DNA from: Bigelowiella natans CCMP2755
Lineage: Eukaryota; Cercozoa; Chlorarachniophyceae
Direction: 5' to 3'
Length of the DNA: 31,461 bases
Assembly: GCA_000320545.1 (NCBI GenBank)
Contig: ADNK01002060.1
Coordinates: forward strand, 1 to 31,461
Under the pieces are notes generated by a model. The model worked only from the letters and a program-made list of their open reading frames with translations, did no database searches and had not been told where the DNA came from. Position 1 is the first letter of the stretch. Every line of letters starts with the position of its first letter. Positions 1-10,190 of the stretch are shown here, piece by piece. A program made the position numbers and the translations under genes.

Positions 1-39
1 TAAGGTAGGAAGGAAGGACGAGTTGCGACGACGTTACTA

Positions 40-40
<1 letters not shown>

Positions 41-73
<33 letters not shown>
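41..73. repeat. (TA)n microsatellite
   Basis: Uninterrupted TA dinucleotide run. It is followed at 139-172 by a (CAT)n run that would read as a polyhistidine tract on the plus strand. Nothing in 1-480 looks like a gene on either strand. A (GA)n run lies at 404-447. Confidence 0.9.
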
Positions 74-77
<4 letters not shown>

Positions 78-138
78 CAAATGCGTGGTTCGTGCATTAG
101 GAGTGTATAGGTGTGCTACTATGCGATCCCCTTGCTCA

Positions 139-173
<35 letters not shown>

Positions 174-402
174 GTTAAAGCTGCAACAGACACCAACCCC
201 GTCTGCTATGTGACTGTGCATCTGCATCACGCGTGTTCCCTGAAGGCGAAGGAGAAAGAATGGCGTGGGAGATGGGTTAGAGGCGACGTGAGAGAAGATG
301 CGATGAGACGAAACAACGGTGCTAAATACCAAGTACGAGAGCGAAACGTAGAGAACCTGATCGAACATGCAAATAACTTACTAATGCACACAACCAGCGG
401 GC

Positions 403-450
<48 letters not shown>

Positions 451-483
451 AGGGAAGGGGAGATAGAGCCACTACCGAGAACA

Positions 484-604
484 CTATAGGAGTCGACACC
501 CACATCCTTTCCGCAAAAGGTAGATCATTGCCCGAGCTTCTATACATCTTCCATCTGACCAACCAAATAGGAGGTCAGAGTGACCCCGCTCTGATTTCAT
601 AATA

Positions 605-652
<48 letters not shown>

Positions 653-1153
653 TCACACCGATTTCTCCATAGAACCAGCATCGCTACATGCCCAACACAT
701 GCCAGAATGGGCAGCAGTAACCTATCAAGTAACAGCACATAAACATAGGCGACTGAGCCACTATCCTTCTTGCATTGCTAGCAAGCAGATGCGACAAAGA
801 ATGGCCGGCGAGTGATGGATGATGTCTGTCACAGATGTAATCGATTTGGTTATACCGATGAAGATTCACTGGAAGTTCCTTGAGCTCCATCAAAGAAAAG
901 GCTCCTACCACTGCGTCTCGTCTGTAATTTAGGAGATGTGCTGATTCAGTACTGTATACCGCATATTATTCCCTCCAAATGACCTCATATTGACTATTGG
1001 AAAAGAAGCTGATAGGGATGCCGTTCGGGAGCGTCGACGCGATGATATCGGCGACTCAAGCTCTTCATCAGAGAGTGGGGATGATGGGCTATTCATCGTA
1101 GATGCAGCTGATTTTGGACTAGCATCGATATTTTGTTGCGTGCTAGAGTCCAT
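484..1153 (-). CDS. hypothetical 128-aa protein, four exons
   Basis: I do not recognise the family. The proposed exons, read on the minus strand, are 1153-960, 921-856, 777-722 and 554-484 (TAG stop). They join in one frame with phases 2, 2 and 1 and give 128 residues. The N-terminal half is Ser-rich and acidic (PLSDEELESP) and ends in a basic Arg/Ser patch (SSRRRSRTASLSASFP) that looks like a kinase or 14-3-3 type site. The middle (GAFSLMELKELPVNLHR) and the end (EARAMIYLLRKGCGC) look helical. The first intron is only 38 nt (GTATAC to TTACAG). The third holds the (TA)n run at 606-651. The gene is head to head with the prolyl 4-hydroxylase. Exons 1 and 2 are the best supported. The last two rest mainly on phase agreement. 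Confidence 0.45.
606..651. repeat. (TA)n microsatellite in a proposed intron
   Basis: Perfect TA run inside the last proposed intron of the 484-1153 gene. Confidence 0.9.
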
Positions 1154-1211
1154 TCTGGTTGGAACTTTTACCTGAGGAAGGTCTTATCTCACCACATTGC
1201 CTCCTCTCGCA

Positions 1212-1263
<52 letters not shown>

Positions 1264-1639
1264 TGTTGCCTTGCCCTCTCTTCATCTTTCACGCCTTTCT
1301 GCCCTCCTCTCAACCCCACATACTCATTCCCTGACCTAGCCCAGACACAGTAGTGCTGCCGGAAGGACGAATCCAAGGTGGCAACTGTGTCCGTTGATAT
1401 TATTGTTAATGTTGCTTGTTATGATCAAAATAGACAATAACTTATACCAGAAATATCGTACTCGATTTCCAAACGACATTGAGCTTCTGACTAAAAATCA
1501 CGTGGTTCTAAAGCCTACGACATCGAAATCTTTTTGTCGCAGAATTAAGAACTAGTTGTCCTGCCCCCCCGGAAACACTAGTCTCCGAGCTTGTTTGCGA
1601 GTTAGGCCTGTGGCTAGGGGACGGTCCACATTCGTCACG
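1154..1639. promoter_or_regulatory. head-to-head spacer with (CT)n tract
   Basis: The start codons of the 484-1153 gene (minus) and the prolyl 4-hydroxylase (plus) face away from each other across this spacer, so it should hold both promoters. A (CT)n run lies at 1212-1262. I see no clear TATA box or other element that I can name. Confidence 0.4.
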
Positions 1640-4123
1640 ATGCCAATCCTTCGAATTTCTATTCTTCTTGCAGCAAGCTGTGCCTATTCTGCGAGCAACG
1701 TGAGTCCTTCCGAGCGGCCCTCGCAGCTGTGCTATGACTGATCAATTGCCATTCCCATTAAAGGCCGAGCTCGCTCACGTATGCGCTTTTTAATGTCCCA
1801 TAGGATCCCTCTTGCGGCGATGCTGAAACATGCACCCTTCCAACCGGTCTCGAGGATCTTAATATTCCTTATATCGACTATCTTCTAGACACTCCCAAAC
1901 TGAACGAGGTTGCGAAGATGATGACCCTAAAGCACGCGAAATTACTATCAACATCGTTTTCTGATTATCTTTCCATCTTTCCTCTAATCGATGCGGCATA
2001 CACGTTCTTTCAGAGGCCGATGGGAGCCAAATTCCGCAACTTTCGTTCTTCGGACATTGTCATGTACTGGGACGATGGGTCGGAAGAAGGTGTCTACAGC
2101 GGGCTAATTCCCTCCATGCAAGGAAGTGCAACGTTATCGTACGTCGCATTCTAACAATTAGCTAATGATAATCATAGTGAACCACCTTTCACTAAATCCA
2201 AACATGGATATTTCAGGTATGAAGGGCACAGCTTCATCTTCTACGAGAGAGGACCGAATGGAGAGCGCTTGGGGCGGTTGATTAAACATACGATGAAGAA
2301 AGGACAAGCGATCTACATAATCCCTCCAGACGACCCTGAGGTATCGAAACTCCGAATTTGGAGAAGACAAAATATAGATGGATATGCCCTGTAATCTTGC
2401 TGGTAACCGGTGCGAAAACCATCAAATCGATTTACCGTTTAAATGATACTATTACTATATATCACAACCAACCACCTTACGTGAATGCCATTGTTATCTA
2501 CCCTTTGATGCTTCACAGACGAAGAAGACAGCGTTTTACAAAAGCACTCAAGAGGAAATCGCATTTTTCGACAAGTAGCACCCGAACAAGCAGAAGAAAG
2601 AAGACAACTTACGATGATAACATAACGCCCAGCATATCAATAAACGCACGTACTTTAATACTTCTTTCCTCCATGCACTACTCGCTTCTCTTCCTTAAAT
2701 TCCTCCTCCTCCTCCTCCTCCTCCTCCTCCTCCTCCTACTACTACTACTAGATATTACAGCGAGAACAACACGCCATGGCTGTCTTACTACCCTCGAGGC
2801 GCTCCGATATTACCATTTCACCCCGCCGATTACCTCGGCCAAGTCCACAACATCACCTCGCAGCATGGATACCTGCGCTGCGATCCTGCGACAGCGGGGG
2901 GGTGGGGGTGGGGGAAGAGCGATTGCGGCAAGGGTGTTCCTGCAACTTTACAGCTGAAAGTCATTTCTATTGAACCGCGAGCGATTTTCATTCCGAAGCT
3001 GTTGTCGGAGTACGAAATTGGCCACGTTTTGGAGCTTGGCCGGAAAACCGTCGCAAGATCTACGGTACCGCCAGAACGCTGTGATGTTTGTCAACCGTCA
3101 TCATCATCGTCATCATCATCATCATCATTAACATTGAATATATACATATAGATATATGTGTGAATATAAATAATATCAGGTCGGAAACGGTCCTGGCTCT
3201 TACACCTCAAACACTCGCACATCGAGCACCGGTTGGCTCCGAAGGTGCGGTGAGAACTATGATGGTTATGATGCTGACGACGATGGTGGTGAGGATAAAT
3301 CACATGGAAGATAGAGGGGAGGCAGGGAAGGAACAAGAAGAACTAGTTGAACAAAACGGTGATGATGATGATGGTGATGATGATGATGATGATGAAAGTA
3401 TGATATTGAGCGCTAATTTTCGTCAGAAACGCTTCACCGATCGTCGATTACATATTTCTTCGATTTGCGGATGTTCTTGGGATTGATGAAAAGCTGCTAA
3501 ATCACGACGCGAATGCGGAAAACCTCCAGGTTGGTTGAGAGCAATTAGAATTAGCGGCTCTCTTCTTCTCGAAAGTTGTCGCATTAAAACCTTCTGATTG
3601 GCATGTTTCTGTTTCTCACAGATCGTGCATTATCTTGAAGGCCAGCAGTACACGCCCCATCATGACTTTGGGGACTCCGGCCGGCCCAACACCCGTTTTC
3701 TCACATTATTCGTCTACATCAAAGCAGCTAAAGCGGGGGGGGGGACCTCCTTTCCGAACGCTTACGGGGGGAGGGGAATGAAGGTGTGCGACTATATGAT
3801 ATGGTGCAAATACTAAAAATCGGCCACAACTCGTAATCATAACTCGAATCGTAGTGAGTATTCAACATCAAGAGAATCTCGCTTTGTTCTTTCGATATTC
3901 ATGTTGTGAGCTCCCCATTGCGGAGACGATAGGCGTGATCATTTGGTGTTGTGAATATCATCATATCATGCAGGTTGAGCCTCGAGACGGTGACGCGTTG
4001 TTGTGGTACAACATGCTTCCTGATGGAAACGGCGACGAGCTCAGTTTGCACGCTGGGATGCCAGTACAAGCAGGGGAGAAGTGGGGCGCTAATCTATGGA
4101 TATGGGACCCTGATTTCCGATGA
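1640..4123 (+). CDS. prolyl 4-hydroxylase with N-terminal VHL-beta-like domain
   Basis: Eight exons: 1640-1699, 1804-2138, 2217-2340, 2765-3064, 3180-3244, 3427-3529, 3622-3783 and 3974-4123 (TGA). They give 432 residues in one frame with GT-AG introns. The start at 1640 opens a hydrophobic, signal-peptide-like segment (MPILRISILLAASCAYSASN); an in-frame ATG at 1556 would add 28 residues. The C-terminal part (about 230-432) is a 2OG-Fe(II) prolyl 4-hydroxylase domain of the collagen/P4HA type. It has the iron ligands H342-x-D344 (PHHDFGD) and H409, and the 2-oxoglutarate lysine K419 (HAGMPVQAGEKWGANLW). It would hydroxylate proline, probably in the secretory pathway. Residues about 97-140 resemble the VHL beta domain: W109, Y118, then SYEGH (S132, H136) and F138. 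Exon 7 carries a run of nine G. The 424-nt third intron holds a (CTC)n run. Family call: sure. VHL resemblance: by eye only. Confidence 0.9.
2702..2752 (+). repeat. (CTC)n/(CTA)n microsatellite in P4H intron 3
   Basis: CTC trinucleotide run followed by CTA repeats, just upstream of the proposed acceptor at 2763-2764, so it doubles as a pyrimidine-rich tract. This is the longest intron of the gene. Confidence 0.85.
3360..3394 (+). repeat. (GAT)n microsatellite in P4H intron 5
   Basis: GAT/GATG repeats inside the proposed 182-nt intron between exons 5 and 6. They would read as polyaspartate but lie outside the joined frame. A matching (ATC)n run lies in intron 4 at 3099-3128. Confidence 0.8.
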
Positions 4124-5399
4124 GGGGGACGAAGCTATTTGTATTATTGTTGTGCAACTAGGATTGTATGTGAATGTGCATGCATCAGGTATATCATCGC
4201 ATGCATGATGCCGCCCGTTTTCTGCATGCTTAAATGTGCCCATAATGAATTCCGCAACGGATAATTTTTATGCGTACATGACAAGCGATGTGTGAATAAT
4301 TCTGACCCGATCGATCAGGCCGTGTTTATTGTACATCGTAGCATGGCAATATGGAGCTACCATGTCGAGTTGTACATGCGCATGATGCGCTCCACGTGCA
4401 TGATATCTATTGCGCAGTTGTCTACCTATTATTCGTGCCTAGCTGCATAGACTGCTGTAAGCAGTAGACCCGGGAAACAACACACGCTACATACTAAAAT
4501 CATCGCCAACACATCATGCATAGCTGTAATAGACCAGCACGATCAAAGCACTACTGAAAATCATACATCGTTCATCATTTCGTACACGCAAGAAGCGAAT
4601 GGTGATCTGATTGCTTGTAGTTGGCAATGTCAGTACGTGTACATATGTACGTGGAGAGAATACAACCAAACATCACCATGCAAAAGCCATCCATCGAAGC
4701 GACTGTTGAATTCCATCACGGGGTCATCGATATAACAATAATGCCGACGCACACGACGATATAAGTAGCACTATGCATATCTACATATATGCATACAATC
4801 GACCACTTTTTAACCATCTCACAACGAACAACCAAGCGCTTACGCAGCGTTATAACCGACGTGATGCCTCTACTGTGCGTGATAACAGTTGCGGTAGATG
4901 TTAAAATCCCTGGAAACAGGAGTCGTATGTAAGTGACGTGCCTGTAGTAGTCGGATTATCATTCTGACGATGAGCGTTCAGAGTGTCCCAAACCTACATC
5001 GAAATGACACGAGTAAAGAACAATAACTGACTGTCTTAGCGCGGACACCATTCCTTTCATCAGCCCATCGTAACCACGCGCACACATTCCCGCATCACAC
5101 ATAGCACGCTATCGTCTTTACTTGCGCTACTGCAACTGGGTATCTTGGCTTCAGATTCGAGGTTGTTTGATCCATCTCTGCAAAGAACATCGTCAAATCA
5201 TTTCCAGCTTAACCAGGCTACCACCCCCCTCGCCCAAATGGCCGATGAATTCTTTCCTCAAAACGCAATCGATCCATTTATGTTAATTACCACTAGGAAT
5301 TAGGGCTGCTACGTTCTGCGAATGCCATGAGTAAAAGCTGCAGCTGTTTCGGGGAATCATCTGTGAAGCCCCTTCAGAGGACAAATAATCGTTAGTACA

Positions 5400-5408
<9 letters not shown>

Positions 5409-5446
<38 letters not shown>
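5409..5446. repeat. (TA)n microsatellite
   Basis: Perfect TA run in intergenic DNA. Confidence 0.9.
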
Positions 5447-5448
<2 letters not shown>

Positions 5449-5584
5449 TTCATATCAAGAGCTTCTCAAGAGCTCCTCAACCTGCACGTCACAAAGTCTC
5501 TCGGCTCTGGGAGCGCCAACTTGCCCACAAAACAGGCTAATCCCCACAACCGATTATGGACTTAGCAGAATCGTGCAGATACAA

Positions 5585-5611
5585 CCCCCCCCCCCCCCCC
5601 CTTCCCCCCCC
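5585..5611 (+). repeat. cytosine tract
   Basis: About 17 C, TT, then about 8 more C. The minus strand is a matching G tract. Confidence 0.9.
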
Positions 5612-6247
5612 ACACATACTTAGCCAATTATTTTGACGAGAGCATGGCGTCAGCGATCACGAAACCAGCAAATCATCCGTACGTGTACTGCTACTAGTAG
5701 ACGCAGCTGCGTGCGCTCTCACCTACCGAGCACTTCATGTCATCCATGTTTTCCAAATGGGGTAGTTCAAACTTCTCCGCGCGATTGGTAATCGCAGGGC
5801 GTATTTGTGTATATTTTGTGCGACAATGATTATTAGGGAAAAAACCGTATGAGGAAATAACTCCTCGAAGAAGCTCAGCAACACCTCCCTCACGGGCGAC
5901 ATGGCGGTTGCGGTTGCCCTCCTCCTCGCCCTCCTTGCCCCCCAAGGACGCGTGTGCTGCTGTGCCCCCGCGTTTTCCTTGGTCACTGGGAAGTTACATC
6001 GGAGGGATGTTCTCTTGAATTGCCAATGGTACAGCTTTCTAGCATCGTAATTACCAGGGACCGGACCCACCCCCTCCTCCTGAACATCAATAGGACGTGG
6101 GCTGACTCAGCTCAGAAGGTGGTGACCGAGGACATTGTCCAGATCAGTGGGGAAAACGAAGCTGGGTGGAGGAGGAGGAGGAGGCGCTTCCCTAGAGAAT
6201 TAATTTCCCGACCCCCCCTTAGTGTGATACTAATACGAAAACGCGTG

Positions 6248-6249
<2 letters not shown>

Positions 6250-6282
<33 letters not shown>
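6250..6282 (+). repeat. (CA)n microsatellite
   Basis: CA run followed by an AT-rich stretch (AAATATATAAATATATATAAA type). It probably lies in the unresolved 3' part of the oxygenase gene. Confidence 0.9.
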
Positions 6283-6285
<3 letters not shown>

Positions 6286-6504
6286 TATATAAATATATAT
6301 AAAACTTAAAATAGTTGAATCTTGAATGTATTGCTGCTTTCAGAACACCATCACCACCACTACACAATGCGCTGTCGCATAAATACACGCCAACACACGT
6401 GCATGCACGTGTGCATTCATTTTCATTCATTCTCATGGCTAACATCATCATCATCATCGTCGTCGTCATCTTCATCAAACATTGCTTTAAATTAGAAGAC
6501 ATAC

Positions 6505-6882
6505 CCCCAACATTTCCCTCCGTCAGATACAACACAGTGCTCGCAATGGGGTGTCGCACCTACGACATTCATATCCACCATAGTGTCATCTTCATAATCG
6601 ATCTCCCCCCCCCCCCCAATTACCACCCTTAAATGGATGGGAGAGGCGAATGAGCGGCCTCCCTCACCAGCATCGACATATCGGTGGCAAGTACCTTAGC
6701 GTCTTTCATGTTACTAACACCTTCGTTGTCGCTGTCGTAGTGTAGTTGATGGCCTGATCCACCACGTTGGGGCATTATGGCACAATGACGATGATGATGA
6801 TGATAATGATGACGGTGATGGTCATAGCGATACCACCGTGCACCCCAACATGTACATTACTGACTCACAAATTAGGATGAGT

Positions 6883-6924
<42 letters not shown>

Positions 6925-7199
6925 CATAATTATGATTCATACTAGAGATAGAGAGGGGAGGGGGGAGGGGCCATCATCGTTGTTTGATTACGGAAGATAA
7001 GATTTGTTGTTCTCTTTTCCTACACACTCGTGGAATGATCTATAATCTCACATATTTGCTACTACTACGACGACTACTACTACCTGATTGATGAGGCCGT
7101 CGATGTGCCCACCATTCCTATCATCATCGTTTATCACAGTATAGATAATACGAGGGAGATAAGAACAAACAGCTCCGTACTTGTCTTCTAAATCTTCGT

Positions 7200-7240
<41 letters not shown>

Positions 7241-7799
7241 CTGTCACGGTCATCATCATCATCATCTTCTTCTTCTTCATCATCATCATCATCTTCATCA
7301 TCACAGTCATCGCCTTCGCATATATCATACACTTACGCACCGCGTGTGTTGCCTTTGCCACATCGGGAAATCTGAGAGAGAGAGAGAGAGAAAAGGGGGG
7401 GGGGGGGGGGGGGGGGAGGAAAAAAATATCCCAGAAAAAAAAAAGAACAACTACCATTAAAAAGGAGGCGTAAAGCTACAAACACTATCACTGCTACTTC
7501 TAGATACCCCTCCCCCCCTCCTCTCTCTCTCTCTCTCTCTCTCTATGTGTGTGTGTGTGTGTGCGCGCGCGCGCGCGCGATCCAGCACGCATATGCAACC
7601 GTTTCTGTGCTATTTTTTGAAGATATTTGACAACGACATCAAGCATCGAATGAACTGGGACTGATGATGATGATGCTGCTGCTGCGAATGGTGTGGAGGC
7701 GGGGGGGCTTTGCTGCTGCTGCTGCTTCTAATTGTAGAGGGGGAGGAGAGGAGTGGGCAAGTAATTCATGATAATTCATTGACAAAGTTCTGTATTATT

Positions 7800-7843
<44 letters not shown>

Positions 7844-8224
7844 TATATTTATATTATTGAATGACCTAAGAATAGTAGTGTTAATCTACCTCATCCTTCG
7901 TCTCGTCTTGTTGCACTTGCAGAGTATGTGCGTAGGAGAAGTAGTGTCCATCAATTTCACGGTATCTGTTCCGATGACGGAAAAAATGGTGATGTTAAGG
8001 ATGGTGAAGGCTATGTTATAATGACCATCAATCTCTCGTAGCGACATGTGAGTATGCAACGAAGAACATCAAAAGCCAAGTATTGGGAGATCGATGTAGT
8101 CGATGAAACAGCAGCTAATTTCGCAATGTTTCAAGTACCTATGCTCCTTCCAGAAGCGTGTGGGAGATATTGAATTCGTGCTATCTGAGGGGATTTTGGG
8201 AAAACAAATGCAATCGGTATTAAT

Positions 8225-8260
<36 letters not shown>

Positions 8261-9182
8261 GCATTAAGCATAGAACATCGTCAGTTGATGTACAGTGCGT
8301 GTACCTACCTCCAACAAACGTGGTTATCATTTGCTTTAGCATGCGTATAGGCAATGCGTCATCAACCTAAGTAGTAGAAGGCAGAGGAAGAGGAGGAGGA
8401 GGAGGAATACATACGATAATCACGTGAATCAACGCTATCTACATGATTCAGATCGTCATCATCACCACCCCTTGTTATCCGAGGAATGGTCAGTTTCATT
8501 CTGCCATCAACCCCCTCTTCCACCATTGCTGCTACACAGTGCTTACCATGCAAACGACACTAGACATGGCAGGTGAGATAGACATCGAAGATCTTCTCTC
8601 CTTGGAATACTTTAGGACATTCGATGCTAGCCGCAGCTCATAACCTGATTGCGGCAAAAAAGATCACGGGGCAAAAATGCAGTGAGAATGACGAGGAGAG
8701 AGAACCCATCGTCTAAGTGCAACTATTTGGCGGTCTCTGTCAGGAAATATAGCCGCATCAGTGTCATGTCACGTGCCATCAACCAGTAAGCCCCACCTAG
8801 CGCTTGAACTATACTATCTGCCTCCTCCAGTCGGTCTTCGTGGTAGCAAAGAAGCGCGTATCTTCTCTTCGCACTCTCTATAGCCCGAACATCTCTCACG
8901 CTCCTTTGTTGGCCATTCGTCTGGTCTCTGGTTGAAAGGCCAAGCAAGCTCTTCAGCAGGCTGTTGTCAGGTTATCATCAATAGATTGCCGTCAAATAAC
9001 TGCGACGAAACTCGAAGAACGTCAAGAGGTGGGGAGAGGGGGGTGGATGGGAGAAAGATGTAGAAGAATCTCAAGGGCTTTAGTGAATTCAGGAAAAACC
9101 TTTCAGCCTCCTTCTTCTGCGAGTCATCTGCATCCATTAACAGCAGTCTCGCAGCGTGTAGCTTTGCGGGCACACAGCTGGA

Positions 9183-9218
<36 letters not shown>

Positions 9219-9881
9219 CATTCGTAAGCTTCTCCATACCGAATACTTATATACGGCCACATACCCTCGAGGAAGCTCTTTTATTGCTTGTCGGAAGAAA
9301 GCAAGGGCCTTGACAAGATCTCCCTGTTTCTAATAACAAAGATTCGTGATTTTTTCCCACGGCGTTGTAATAGACCTTTCTAACCAACCTGGTGGAGAAG
9401 GCCCGTTTGAAAATAGCACTCTGACAGCATGAAAGAGTGCGAACCCATTGCGGGGTAGTTGGGATTGTCCAATACATACATCGAACCTGGGAATACCATC
9501 GCCGCTTTAGTAGCTGTTGGGGAGGATGAACATGCGAGCTCGAGAAACAATCAAGGACAGCACCTGGATCTTCCTGCAGTAGCGCTTCCAAACAATCATC
9601 AAAAGCAGTCGTTGCTTTGTCTAGATTGCCTATATGAATCAGCAGGTCGTTCACGGGATAAGCTAGTGCTACGACGGGGGCAAGAGCAGTGATAGGTAAC
9701 CGTGGCTAAGCTCTTCAAGGCCTAACTCAAGAAGTTCCGCCGGATCTTTTTCATCCGCAAAGATGCCTTGTCCTATCGACAACTCCGCGTTGCGTGTTTT
9801 TTGCCTTTTACAACCTGATCCTGTTTCATCGAACCCTTCTTCAAGCTTACGGGAGGGGGATGAAGGGGAGGGGGGGGGCAT
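6505..9881 (-). CDS. TPR and 2OG-Fe(II) oxygenase-like fusion protein, 3' end unresolved
   Basis: Minus-strand exons: 9881-9701, 9662-9564, 9486-9389, 9323-9265, 9177-9100, 8960-8797, 8644-8547, 8366-8309, 8184-8139 and 7965-7890. These ten chain in one frame for 319 codons. Further pieces are an acidic exon (about 7330-7084), 6753-6668 and 6559-6505. The first half is built of TPR-like helices (LAFFRQAIKELPR; RYALLCYHEDRLEEADSIVQ). The second half resembles large TPR-linked 2OG oxygenases: VDDALPIRML, then FWKEHRYREIDGHYFSYAHT, then GHQLHYDSDNEG, which supplies the H-x-D iron motif, then VRHPIASTVLYLTEGNVGG. The distal histidine and the C-terminus were not found in 5700-6500. An Asp/Glu/Ala-rich insert encoded by GAT, GAA and GCT repeats interrupts the oxygenase part. 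The join between exons 1 and 2 needs a 38-nt intron or hides an indel. Substrate unknown. Confidence 0.65.
6891..6921. repeat. (AT)n microsatellite in intron
   Basis: AT run inside the proposed intron between the acidic exon and the H-x-D exon of the oxygenase gene. Confidence 0.85.
7199..7310 (-). repeat. coding trinucleotide repeats (GAT/GCT/GAA)
   Basis: On the minus strand these are GAT, GCT and GAA runs that translate as polyaspartate, polyalanine (seven Ala) and polyglutamate blocks within an otherwise gene-like frame (LEDKYGAVCSYLPRIIYTVI follows). They form the low-complexity insert of the TPR/oxygenase protein. Confidence 0.7.
7375..7579. repeat. compound tract: (GA)n, G22, (CT)n(TG)n(CG)n
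   Basis: (GA)n at 7375-7391, an uninterrupted G run at about 7395-7416, then (CT)n at 7520-7544, (TG)n at 7545-7562 and (CG)n at 7563-7579. All of it falls in the intron between exon 10 (ends 7890) and the acidic exon (about 7330) of the oxygenase gene. Confidence 0.85.
7803..7840. repeat. (AT)n microsatellite in intron
   Basis: AT run just after exon 10 (minus sense) of the TPR/oxygenase gene. Confidence 0.9.
8226..8258. repeat. (CA)n microsatellite in intron
   Basis: CA run in the intron between exons 8 and 9 of the TPR/oxygenase gene. A similar run at 9185-9214 lies in the intron between exons 4 and 5, directly upstream of the acceptor at 9179-9178. Confidence 0.9.
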
Positions 9882-10190
9882 GTTCGTAGCTCGGTCCCGC
9901 CCCGCTTCTGAGAGTACGGCTCGGTCGATAACCTTTCGGGCCTTACTAGACTAAGACGTCTCTTCCCAATTGTCGCACTGGATAAATAGCATTTATTTTA
10001 TTAATAAATCGACGATTGGAACAAACGACAAGACAAATACATAGGATTTATGCCCGACGACATGCCTTCATGTCCTGAAATCTCTAGAATCATAACTAAA
10101 GGGAGAGGTTGATCCCACCCCCTTGCGGTAGTCTGTGCATAGGCGCACCGCCGGGTCATTTTGTTACGAGGTGGATAAGAAATACGGTAT
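9882..10190. promoter_or_regulatory. head-to-head spacer
   Basis: 309 bp between the divergent start codons of the TPR/oxygenase gene (minus) and the 10191 gene (plus). It contains an AT-rich core near 9985-10005 (TTTATTTTATTAATAAATCG). Both promoters should lie here; no named element is seen. Confidence 0.4.

Larger units (their letters stand above)
4124..6504. other. tail-to-tail spacer, no firm gene
   Basis: Between the prolyl 4-hydroxylase stop and the last supported exon of the TPR/oxygenase gene. The stretch 4130-4560 is rich in GCATGC and TGCATG words. (TA)n lies at 5409-5446, a C-run at 5585-5611 and (CA)n at 6250-6282. The 3' exons of the oxygenase gene (minus) should lie in 5700-6504 but I could not join them. 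A plus-strand ATG at 5901 opens a short hydrophobic reading frame that I did not accept. Confidence 0.5.

Noticed and set aside
111..602. 163-codon plus-strand frame with polyhistidine and (RE)n
   Set aside because: Its length comes from the (CAT)n and (GA)n microsatellites. No splice or homology support, and it overlaps the better minus-strand gene.
5901..6190. Plus-strand ATG opening a hydrophobic leader (MAVAVALLLALLAPQ) with an APAF word like a plastid-targeting site
   Set aside because: The frame ends after 49 codons. Extending it needs a 29-nt intron, and the same bases should hold the 3' exons of the minus-strand oxygenase gene.
8069..8114. Alternative last exon ending the TPR gene (CCFIDYIDLPILGF)
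   Set aside because: It fits in phase, but splicing to 7965-7890 restores the FWKEHRY-x-GHYFSY family pattern and is preferred.
7922..8200. Plus-strand exon-like pieces (AKYWEIDVVDETAANF and others)
   Set aside because: The opposite strand gives exons 9 and 10 of the TPR/oxygenase gene, which join in frame and match a family. The plus pieces are their shadows.
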